The notes under the pieces were generated by a model, which was given only the letters and a program-made list of their open reading frames with translations, was not told the DNA's origin and searched no databases. The position numbers and the translations under genes were made by a program. From Salaquimonas sp. (GTDB lineage: Bacteria; Pseudomonadota; Alphaproteobacteria; Rhizobiales; Rhizobiaceae), in the NCBI GenBank assembly GCA_028289365.1, contig JANQQM010000198.1, positions 1 through 44,579 on the forward strand: DNA of 44,579 nucleotides, given 5' to 3'. Below, one piece after another: positions 16,931 to 24,169 of the stretch. Numbering within the stretch: the stretch's first letter is position 1; each line of letters begins with the position of its first letter.

Positions 16931-18226
16931 TTAATACCTGTTTGCGATCGGCAGTTCCTCAGCAGGAAATAACGAGATCACTTCGACGCCATTGTCAGTG
17001 ACCACAACTTCTTCCTCGATCCGGGCGGCAGAGAATCCGTCCTCCGCAGGGCAATAGGTTTCCAGCGCAAAGACCATGCCTGTCTGGATTTCCATCGGGT
17101 GCTCAAGGCTGACCGCACGGCTGATGATCGGGCGTTCATGCAAGGCGAGGCCAAGCCCATGGCCAAACTGCAGTCCAAATGCGGCGTCTTCATTAGGGAA
17201 ACCAAATGCTTCGGCCTTTGGCCAGACTGCAGCTACCTTGTCGGTAGTAACACCGGGCTTGATCAATTCGATCGAGGCATCGATCCATTCGCGTGCCTTG
17301 ACATAAGCGTCATGTTGCGCAGGCGTCGCCCGGCCAATATTGAATGTGCGGTAATAGCAGGTCCGGTATCCCTGATAAGATTGTAGAATGTCAAAGAACG
17401 CTTGATCTCCGGGCCTAAAGTAGCGGTCTGTGAAGTTATGGGGATGCGGGTTACAGCGCTCACCGCTGATAGCATTGATCGCCTCGACATCGTCCGAACC
17501 CATCTCGTAGAGCATCTTATTGGAAAGTGCGACGATATCGTTCTCCCGTATGCCTGGTTTCAGCTCCTCATAAATCATGTGGTAAACGCCATCGACCATG
17601 CTGGCTGCCTGGGTCAAGAGCTGGATCTCGTCCCAATTCTTGATCTCGCGCGCTGCAAGCATGATCTGCTGGCCATCGATTACATGCAGACCCTCTTCCT
17701 GAAGTGCGTGGAACATGGCCGTTTCTGCATAATCCACACCCACCGGCATGTCGGCCATGCCAGCATCGCGAATGAGGCCGGCAATCTGTTTGGCGTATTT
17801 CCTCATCAAGCCGAATTCGGGCGGTATTGTCCCGCGCATACCGACGACGCCAGCCAGGCAGTGATCTGGCTCCAGCCAGTCTGAATATTTCTGGTGGTGG
17901 ACTGCGGCAGAACCAAAGTCCCAGACATAAGGACTGTCATCACCGGTGAGCAGGCAGAAACGGCACATCTTGTCTCGTTCCCATTCCCCGATCTTGGTGG
18001 CCGAGACGTATCGGATATTGTTTACGTCAAAAAGCAGCAATGTACCCGCAGGCGAATTTGCTAGCGCCTGTCGTGTTCTACTCAGTCGGTAGCGGCGCAG
18101 GCGGTCGTGATCAATCCGGCGCTCGAAATCGACGTTGGTGTGCCCCCAGGCCGGCAGGCGGCCCTCCCAATGCCAATTGGGTTCAAGATCCTGGGGTGTC
18201 AGTACGTTCGGTGTGAGGGCACCCAT
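16931..18226 (-). CDS. M24 (pita-bread) family protein with altered metal site
   Basis: The start at 18226 follows AGGAGCTCCGAA; a TTG at 18253 is less likely. The 431-residue product has a creatinase-like N-terminal domain (LLLFDVNNIRYVS, residues 63-74) and a C-terminal M24 fold. M24 includes aminopeptidase P, prolidase, creatinase, ectoine hydrolase and the DMSP lyase DddP. Of the five usual metal ligands, Asp279, His356 (GHGLGL), Glu389 and Glu404 can be placed, but the second Asp, 11 residues after the first, is Cys290 in YRTCYYRTF. The overall layout recalls DddP or creatinase more than a peptidase. It lies second in a catabolic operon, between an SDR and the E1 genes, so it probably acts on the imported compound or an intermediate rather than on peptides (inference). 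Confidence 0.85.
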   Translation of the reverse strand: MGALTPNVLTPQDLEPNWHWEGRLPAWGHTNVDFERRIDHDRLRRYRLSRTRQALANSPAGTLLLFDVNNIRYVSATKIGEWERDKMCRFCLLTGDDSPYVWDFGSAAVHHQKYSDWLEPDHCLAGVVGMRGTIPPEFGLMRKYAKQIAGLIRDAGMADMPVGVDYAETAMFHALQEEGLHVIDGQQIMLAAREIKNWDEIQLLTQAASMVDGVYHMIYEELKPGIRENDIVALSNKMLYEMGSDDVEAINAISGERCNPHPHNFTDRYFRPGDQAFFDILQSYQGYRTCYYRTFNIGRATPAQHDAYVKAREWIDASIELIKPGVTTDKVAAVWPKAEAFGFPNEDAAFGLQFGHGLGLALHERPIISRAVSLEHPMEIQTGMVFALETYCPAEDGFSAARIEEEVVVTDNGVEVISLFPAEELPIANRY

Positions 18227-18335
18227 TTCGGAGCTCCTTCCTTGTACCGGCAAAACTGGCCGGAGTGCTTTCGAGAACTAATTTACTGCAGGCAGTTGTT
18301 TGCGCGTTTGCGCTGTCAAGGTTGCAGCTCGTACC

Positions 18336-19145
18336 TCACTGCATGATCATTCCACCGTCGATCATGATCAACTGGCCGGTCATGTAGTCGGACTCGTTGG
18401 AGCAGAGAAACGCCGCAGTTCCTTGGACGTCTTCAGGCGTAGAGAGCTTTTTCATAAGGATCATGGTTTGGGCAAGGTGGTCCATTGATTGCCCCTCTTT
18501 CTCGAACATGCCGATCTCCACCAAGTCCTTGTCGAGCTGTTCCCAAAGCTCCGTCTTGACCACGCCCGGGCCGTAACCGTTGACGGTGATTTTGTGTTCC
18601 CATAACGCCTTGGCGCCACCGATAATCATCGCAAGTACCGCATATTTCGAACAACAATAGGGGATCACATCCAAAAAAGCGGTTCGCGATACGATCGATC
18701 CCACCGGGATGATCTTGTAGGGATGACCCTCCATGGGGCCCTGTGCAATCATCTGCCTCGCAGCTTCCTGCATGCCGAGCAGGACGCCCTTGGCATTGAT
18801 GTTCATGATCATATCCCAGTTATCTTCATCGATATCCATGAACATACGCGGCTTGTTTACGCCAGCATTCAAGAGCGCAACATTGATCGAGCCAAAGGCA
18901 TCAACGGTTTTGGCAACGGCTGCAGCATTGTCGTCGCGTGACGTCACATCCATCTTGACCGCAACGGCTTTGCCGTTCCCAACTGCGTTGATCCGCTCGG
19001 CTACTTTGTTCACACCGTCCAGATTGATGTCACCTATACAGACATTTGCACCCTGTCGCGCAAAATACTCCGCATTTGCAGCCCCCATACCCTGGGCAGC
19101 GCCAGTAACAAGAATGTTCTTTCCGGCGAGTCTTTGCGTGTCCAT
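18336..19145 (-). CDS. SDR-family NAD(P)-dependent alcohol dehydrogenase
   Basis: The ATG at 19145 has a strong GGGAGGATTCAACA leader; the longer frame from 19178 lacks one. The 269-residue product is a classical short-chain dehydrogenase: the cofactor motif TGAAQGMG is at about residues 14-21, an NAG motif (LLNAGVNKP) follows, and the catalytic Ser and Tyr-x-x-x-Lys are in GSIVSRTAF and PYCCSKYAV. The C-terminal YMTGQLIMIDGG is typical. It opens the seven-gene minus-strand operon and faces the ABC importer across a 198-base gap with a palindromic candidate operator. A likely role is oxidation of a hydroxyl of the imported compound to a ketone, making the substrate for the E1/E2 complex. Confidence 0.92.
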   Translation of the reverse strand: MDTQRLAGKNILVTGAAQGMGAANAEYFARQGANVCIGDINLDGVNKVAERINAVGNGKAVAVKMDVTSRDDNAAAVAKTVDAFGSINVALLNAGVNKPRMFMDIDEDNWDMIMNINAKGVLLGMQEAARQMIAQGPMEGHPYKIIPVGSIVSRTAFLDVIPYCCSKYAVLAMIIGGAKALWEHKITVNGYGPGVVKTELWEQLDKDLVEIGMFEKEGQSMDHLAQTMILMKKLSTPEDVQGTAAFLCSNESDYMTGQLIMIDGGMIMQ

Positions 19146-19224
19146 TGTTGAATCCTCCCAGAGCGCGTCTAAAGTCAATTAGCGCAAATCTGCCGCGTCA
19201 ATTTTGTGCTCTGTAGTGAAAATC

Positions 19225-19250
19225 TATCCAAATTGGATATTTTTTGTCCA
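19225..19250. promoter_or_regulatory. Candidate operator in the divergent promoter region
   Basis: TATCCAA-A-TTGGATA at 19225-19239 is a perfect 15-base palindrome with 7-base arms, followed by a half-site-like TGTCCA at 19245-19250. It lies 80 bases upstream of the SDR start and 104 bases upstream of the solute-binding protein start, so it can control both operons. A 13-of-15 copy lies at 24119-24133 directly upstream of the fusion regulator gene. Confidence 0.6.
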
Positions 19251-19343
19251 TTTCAGACAGAATTGGCGGAGTTTCGGTTTGTACGATATGAGATTTTGCT
19301 GTCGACGACACGGGATCGTCTGAATTTCCCAAGGGAGGATGCA

Positions 19344-20366
19344 ATGACTACATTAAAGAAAGCGCTCCGCATCGTGGCGATAGCTGGCGTCGCAAGTGTG
19401 GTGTCGACTACGGCGATCGCGCAATCGATCGTATCGTTCAACGGCCCTGCAGGTGAGGCCTATATCGGCCGTTTCATCAAAGGTATCAAGGAAACTGCGG
19501 CACTCAAGGGTTACGATATCAAGGTCTTCGAAAACCAGTTCAACCAGGCAGAACAGGACCAGCAGGTACAACAGGTTCTTGCAGCAGGCGTGCTACCTGA
19601 CGTGTTCATCTGGTGGCCTTCAGACGCAGTAGCAGGCCTCGGTTCCCTGCGCGCACTGGCAAAAACCGGAGTTCCGGTCCTGAAAATCAATCAGTTGCCG
19701 AATGAGCAGGACAAGCAATACATTTTCGGCTATGCAGGTCCCGATGACCGTCTTCGCGCCCGCAATGCCGGTTACATGATGCGTGAAGCGGCAGCAGCAA
19801 AGAAGGCAGCTGGTGGGGATGGCTTCAATGTGTTGGTACTGTCCTACCCACATAGCTATGGCGGCTATGGCCTCTCGATCAATGCATTCAAGGAAGCAAT
19901 TGCAGGCTCTGATCTCAACATTATTGGTGACGTTGATGAAGGCTTCGGTCAGGCAAACGGCTACAAGGGTGCCGCCAAGGCAATCGCGGCACATCGGGAT
20001 GAGGGAATCCACTTTGTTTATGGGATGGATGATGCAATTCTGACTGGCGGTATCAAGGCACTTGAAGAAGCTGGCTACAAGATGGGTGATGACGTTGTTG
20101 CCGTAGGTACGGTTTGCAACGGTGACAAGCAGCTCATCGAAGAAGGCAAACAATTCGGCACAACACTTCAATCACCACTTCACGAAGGTCAGCTCGCTAT
20201 CAAAATGGTTGAAGAATATCTGAAGACAGGTGAGCTTGAAAACTACATCAACTTCACGCCAAACCCGGCAGTAACTGCAACCAACATGGAAACAGTTGCG
20301 TTGCGCGGATTCGATGGCAAGCTCTACGGTATCGACGAGCTCTGTTCGGGTGCTTGGGGCGGCTAA
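19344..20366 (+). CDS. Sugar-type ABC transporter substrate-binding protein (CUT2 class)
   Basis: The ATG at 19344 follows GGGAGGATGCA and gives a signal peptide (MTTLKKALRIVAIAGVASVV...AIAQ), so the 340-residue product is periplasmic. The mature part is a type I periplasmic-binding fold of the RbsB/galactose-binding family (SIVSFNGPAGEAYIGRFIKG; DEGFGQANGYKGAAKAI; FVYGMDDAILTGGIKALEEAG). Its ligand is unknown; the aromatic IWWPSD segment near residue 90 may line the pocket. It is the first gene of the importer operon, followed by a terminator-like hairpin and then the ATPase and permease genes. Expression is probably controlled from the palindrome at 19225. Confidence 0.92.
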   Translation: MTTLKKALRIVAIAGVASVVSTTAIAQSIVSFNGPAGEAYIGRFIKGIKETAALKGYDIKVFENQFNQAEQDQQVQQVLAAGVLPDVFIWWPSDAVAGLGSLRALAKTGVPVLKINQLPNEQDKQYIFGYAGPDDRLRARNAGYMMREAAAAKKAAGGDGFNVLVLSYPHSYGGYGLSINAFKEAIAGSDLNIIGDVDEGFGQANGYKGAAKAIAAHRDEGIHFVYGMDDAILTGGIKALEEAGYKMGDDVVAVGTVCNGDKQLIEEGKQFGTTLQSPLHEGQLAIKMVEEYLKTGELENYINFTPNPAVTATNMETVALRGFDGKLYGIDELCSGAWGG

Positions 20367-20379
20367 CCGGAAGCAATTA

Positions 20380-20411
20380 GAAGGTGCCTGAGCGATTGGG
20401 CGCCTTCTTTT
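20380..20411 (+). terminator. Intercistronic terminator-like hairpin
   Basis: GAAGGTGCC pairs with GGCGCCTTC (nine pairs, one G-U) around a 10-base loop and is followed by TTTTCT. Its position between the binding-protein gene and the ATPase gene is common in ABC operons. It may stop part of the transcripts and protect the upstream mRNA, giving excess binding protein. Confidence 0.75.
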
Positions 20412-20453
20412 CTGCTATAAGGGAAACTGCCAATCTGGATCAGGGAGGAAGCG

Positions 20454-21983
20454 ATGGCGGATCAACCGCTGCTTAGGCTCACCGACATCAATCGCCACTA
20501 CGGCGCGATCCAGGCATTGAAGGGCGCAAGTTTCGAGATCAGGCACGGTGAAATCATGGGGCTGGTCGGGGAAAACGGTGCCGGAAAATCCACTATGGTC
20601 AAGATCATCGGTGGATTTGATACAGGATTCACTGGCGAGTATTTTTACGATGGTGAGATTCGCCAATTCAGCGGGCCCACAGCGGCAGAGCAGTCTGGCA
20701 TTGCCATTGCACAACAGGAACTCAGCCTCATCCCGACGATGAGCGTGGCCGAAAACATCTTTCTTGCAGGTGACGGCGTCCCACAGGTGGCCTCAAAGGG
20801 ATATCTGGCGAGGAAGGCAAAGCCGTTCCTTGAGGAAGTTGGACTTGGTCATATCAACCCATTGCGTGCCACGAACCGGCTTTCAGTTGGCGAACAACAC
20901 CTAGTCGAGGTTGCCCGCCTGATTGCCCACAACCCGCAAGTATTGATCCTTGATGAGCCCACAGCGGCACTGGGCGAGACAGATTCGATACGCATCCTCG
21001 ACATGGTTGGTCGACTTAAGGAACGCGGAAAGTCCGTGATCTATGTCAGTCACCGTATGGATGAAATCTTCAAGATATGCGACCGGATTACCGTGCTGCG
21101 TGATGGCGAAAGCCAGGAAGCGCGCGCAGCAAAGGATATGGATGTCAACAGCCTGGTCGAATTGATGTTGGGGTTCGAACTGGGCGACATGTATCCGGAG
21201 CGCAAAACCATCAAACGCACCGAGCCGGTACTGAAAGTCCGGGATTTGTGGCCGGACGGTATCCTCGAACCAATCAATTTCGATATCTACACTGGTGAAA
21301 TCCTAGGATTGGCCGGGCAACTGGGTTCTGGCACTTCCGAGATTCTCGGCGCAATGGCTGGATCTACAAAATCCCGTGGCGGATCGCTGCATTTTCAGGG
21401 AAAGGAATTCCTCCCCTCGCGCCCTAAGGATGCGATCCGCCGCGGTATCGCTTATTGCTCAGAAGACCGCAAATATGACGGGCTCTTTCTCGGCCGGCCG
21501 ATCATGGAGAACATGTCCGCCCCGGCACTTGAGAAGATTTCGAAGAACGGCATTCTGAACGGTGCCAGGGAAAGAGCTCTAGCCACCGAGAATGCGGTTA
21601 AATTCACCGTTGATCCAAAGCGCCTGCCGCAGGAGGCGGGTGTTCTGTCCGGAGGAAACCAGCAGAAGGTTGCGCTCGGCAAGTGGCTGTCAATTGCGCC
21701 CAAAGTAATCCTGGTGAATGAACCGACACGCGGCGTGGACGTGGGCGCCAGGGCCGAAATCTACCAGATCCTGCGTGAACTCGCTGATCATGGGGCGGCC
21801 ATTGTCGTTGCCTCTACCGATATCCAGGAAATTACCAATCTTCCCGATCGGATAATCAGCTTCTATCGCGGAGTACAAATCGGAGAACTGGCGCTGGAAG
21901 ACATGACTTCAGCCAATATTCTGGAAATGATCACGGACCCGTTCCATGAGGCCGGCATTGCGGTTTCGGAGAAGGAATCATGA
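20454..21983 (+). CDS. Sugar ABC transporter ATP-binding protein, double NBD (RbsA/MglA-like)
   Basis: This 509-residue protein contains two fused nucleotide-binding domains, the mark of CUT2 sugar importers. Domain 1 has Walker A GENGAGKST (about 38-46), signature LSVGEQHLVEVARL and Walker B VLILDEPTAAL. Domain 2 has a degenerate Walker A (GQLGSGTSEI) and a strong signature LSGGNQQKVALGKWL with VILVNEPTRGVDVG. This asymmetry is normal for the family. GGAGGAAGCG precedes the ATG. The gene overlaps the next permease gene by 4 bases (ATGA), so it is translationally coupled. Confidence 0.93.
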   Translation: MADQPLLRLTDINRHYGAIQALKGASFEIRHGEIMGLVGENGAGKSTMVKIIGGFDTGFTGEYFYDGEIRQFSGPTAAEQSGIAIAQQELSLIPTMSVAENIFLAGDGVPQVASKGYLARKAKPFLEEVGLGHINPLRATNRLSVGEQHLVEVARLIAHNPQVLILDEPTAALGETDSIRILDMVGRLKERGKSVIYVSHRMDEIFKICDRITVLRDGESQEARAAKDMDVNSLVELMLGFELGDMYPERKTIKRTEPVLKVRDLWPDGILEPINFDIYTGEILGLAGQLGSGTSEILGAMAGSTKSRGGSLHFQGKEFLPSRPKDAIRRGIAYCSEDRKYDGLFLGRPIMENMSAPALEKISKNGILNGARERALATENAVKFTVDPKRLPQEAGVLSGGNQQKVALGKWLSIAPKVILVNEPTRGVDVGARAEIYQILRELADHGAAIVVASTDIQEITNLPDRIISFYRGVQIGELALEDMTSANILEMITDPFHEAGIAVSEKES

Positions 21984-23050
21984 CCGACGTGACTGCCCCG
22001 ACCGACGACTTAAAATTCGTTCAACGCATCCGGCGGGATTATTCGCCGCTAGTAATTGCGATGGTTGGGCTGTTCGTCGTTATCTTCGTGGCTGGAGCCG
22101 TGTTTACAGACGACTTCCTTACCTGGTTCAACATCAAGACCATCATTCGTGACGCCGCACTTGTGGGTATAATGGCCATCGGGCTGACATTCGTAACGCT
22201 CAGCGGAAATTTTTTCCTGCTTTCGATGAAGGAGATAGCAGCACTATCCATCATCTGTTTCGCGACGCTCATGGGTGCGGACTGGAACCAGTGGGGTGCA
22301 GGTGAAGGTGATCCGACGACCTCCGCATTGGTGATGACTTTCTCCGTGGCGTTTCTTGCCACAATGATCATCGCGACCATTGCCGGCGCTGCGCAAGGTG
22401 CCCTGATCGGACTGGGCGGCAATCCTATTGTTGTAACCCTCGGTGCGGCAGGATTGTTTTTTGGGATCGGGTCATGGTGGTCAGACAACCTCGTCGTCAG
22501 CTATCGCCGCCCGCACGGGGCCGAATGGCTCGGGACCGGATCTTTCATTGGTGACATACCGAACATCACGGTGGCCTTCATCATTATCGCGGTCGTCGCC
22601 GAGCTGACGCTGCGCTACACAACCTTCGGGCGGCAAGTTTACCTTGTCGGTGCCAACCGCGCCGCGGGCCGGGCAACAGGCCACGAGAATTTTGGAATGG
22701 CGATAAAGTGCTGCATCATCGCCAGTGTATGTGCGGCCTTTGTCGCTGTCGCATTCTCAGGGCAGGTTTCATCAGCCCATGTGAACTATTTCTCATCCGA
22801 ATTCGGATCCTCTGGCGACATGACAATTATGGTTATCGCAATTGTCATGGTCGGCGGTAACTCGATCATGGGCGGCTACGGTTCTACGCTGCGAACATCG
22901 CTTGGGGCAATTTTCATTTCAACTGTAGACAATATGATGGTCCTGAACGGCTTCAACTCAGGTGCACGCGTGCTTGCCGTCGGCCTCATGATTGTCTTTT
23001 CCATCATCGTCTTTGCTCTTGTCCGCCGCGGAAGCCGGGCCGTGGAATAG
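21980..23050 (+). CDS. Sugar ABC transporter permease (RbsC/BPD_transp_2 family)
   Basis: This 356-residue, highly hydrophobic protein has about eight to ten transmembrane helices and belongs to the branched-chain/ribose permease family. Visible are IRDAALVGIMAIGLTFVTLSGNFFLLSMKE near the N-terminus (the family's VA..VALGMT..I..G.IDLS region, here with divergent SGNFFLLSMKE) and the cytoplasmic coupling loop TTFGRQVYLVGANRAAGRATGHE. It starts within the stop of the ATPase gene and is followed 9 bases later by a second permease gene, so the membrane channel is probably a heterodimer. The substrate is unknown. Confidence 0.92.
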   Translation: MTDVTAPTDDLKFVQRIRRDYSPLVIAMVGLFVVIFVAGAVFTDDFLTWFNIKTIIRDAALVGIMAIGLTFVTLSGNFFLLSMKEIAALSIICFATLMGADWNQWGAGEGDPTTSALVMTFSVAFLATMIIATIAGAAQGALIGLGGNPIVVTLGAAGLFFGIGSWWSDNLVVSYRRPHGAEWLGTGSFIGDIPNITVAFIIIAVVAELTLRYTTFGRQVYLVGANRAAGRATGHENFGMAIKCCIIASVCAAFVAVAFSGQVSSAHVNYFSSEFGSSGDMTIMVIAIVMVGGNSIMGGYGSTLRTSLGAIFISTVDNMMVLNGFNSGARVLAVGLMIVFSIIVFALVRRGSRAVE

Positions 23051-23059
23051 GAGAAAATC

Positions 23060-24100
23060 ATGGAACGCATCAAAAATTGGGTAACAGAAAATCCTGACTT
23101 GAGCTTTGCTATCCTGTTGGCGGTCTCCGTCTATACCTTCTTTGCGATAACGGAGCCGCTTTTCTTCACGCATCGTACCGGGTTTGCGATCATGGAACGG
23201 TTCGCGGTTCTTGGCTTGGTAGGTCTTGCGTTGACATTGTGCATCATCGCCGGCGAAATCGATCTCTCTATCGGATCAAACGCTGCACTTGCCGCCGTGA
23301 TCACGGTGAGGTTCACCGATAGTCTCGGCGCTGTAAACGCGCTTTTGATTGCTCTGGCGATTTCGACGATAATCGGCATCATCCAAGGCTATTTCATTGC
23401 CTACTTGCGAATTCGGGCGATTGTCCTGACGGTCGGGACCTTGATGCTCTTGCGTGGCGTTGCATTATTTGCTGCCGAAGAAAAAACCGTCATGCTGACC
23501 GATTTTCGAATTCCCGACTTCATCTCGACGAAGATGCTTGGCTATTTTTCGCCGGCTTCACTACTGGTAATCGCCATGTTTATCATTGTGGGTTTGTTCA
23601 TGACCTACACCCGCTACGGTCGCGAGATTTATGCGATAGGCGGTGCTCGAAAAGAAGCCCTGGCCTCCGGCATTTCGCTCAAGCGGCCAATGATAATTGT
23701 CTTCGCGATCTCGGGCTTCTGTGCCGGGCTTGGCGGCGTCATAATCGGTCTTCGCTCCGGGACAGCCCAGGCGCTTGGACTGCAATATCTTCTTTTGGCC
23801 GGGACGGTTGCTGCGTTCATAGGCGGCGTATCTATCCTTGGTGGAAAGGGAGGCGTCATCGGCGCTGCCATTGGAACATTGACCGTTAACTTCCTTAATA
23901 CCGGACTGGTTTTCAACGTAACGCCGGCCTTTATGGTCCAGTTGTATCTGGGCGTCCTTCTGTTGGTCGTGATCATGTTTCAGACCGGAAGCCGTGTCTT
24001 TGAAAACCGGCAGCAACGAAGCCAGATTCTCAACGACGTGGATCAAAGACGAAATATCTGGGCAGACAAGATATCTGGAATTCGACGATCAAGCGGATAA
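23060..24100 (+). CDS. Sugar ABC transporter permease, second subunit
   Basis: This 346-residue permease is of the same family, with the canonical ALTLCIIAGEIDLSIGSNAALAA segment near residues 55-77 and the coupling loop TRYGREIYAIGGARKEALASGIS. About nine membrane helices are evident. A GGAGAAAATC ribosome binding site precedes the ATG. It differs from the first permease, which supports a two-permease importer. The hydrophilic tail (FENRQQRSQILNDVDQRRNIWADK) is longer than usual. The downstream regulator gene starts 69 bases after its stop, behind its own candidate operator. Confidence 0.92.
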   Translation: MERIKNWVTENPDLSFAILLAVSVYTFFAITEPLFFTHRTGFAIMERFAVLGLVGLALTLCIIAGEIDLSIGSNAALAAVITVRFTDSLGAVNALLIALAISTIIGIIQGYFIAYLRIRAIVLTVGTLMLLRGVALFAAEEKTVMLTDFRIPDFISTKMLGYFSPASLLVIAMFIIVGLFMTYTRYGREIYAIGGARKEALASGISLKRPMIIVFAISGFCAGLGGVIIGLRSGTAQALGLQYLLLAGTVAAFIGGVSILGGKGGVIGAAIGTLTVNFLNTGLVFNVTPAFMVQLYLGVLLLVVIMFQTGSRVFENRQQRSQILNDVDQRRNIWADKISGIRRSSG

Positions 24101-24118
24101 CGCACTAGGCTGGAAGAA

Positions 24119-24133
24119 TATCCAAAATGGACA
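24119..24133. promoter_or_regulatory. Candidate operator upstream of the fusion regulator gene
   Basis: TATCCAA-A-ATGGACA matches the palindrome at 19225-19239 at 13 of 15 positions and lies 37-51 bases upstream of the regulator's start codon. Autoregulation by the downstream wHTH-binding-protein fusion is the simplest reading. No other good copy was noticed in the window by eye. Confidence 0.55.
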
Positions 24134-24169
24134 TAATATGCCGGATCACTTGCAAAGAACGGTCAGATT

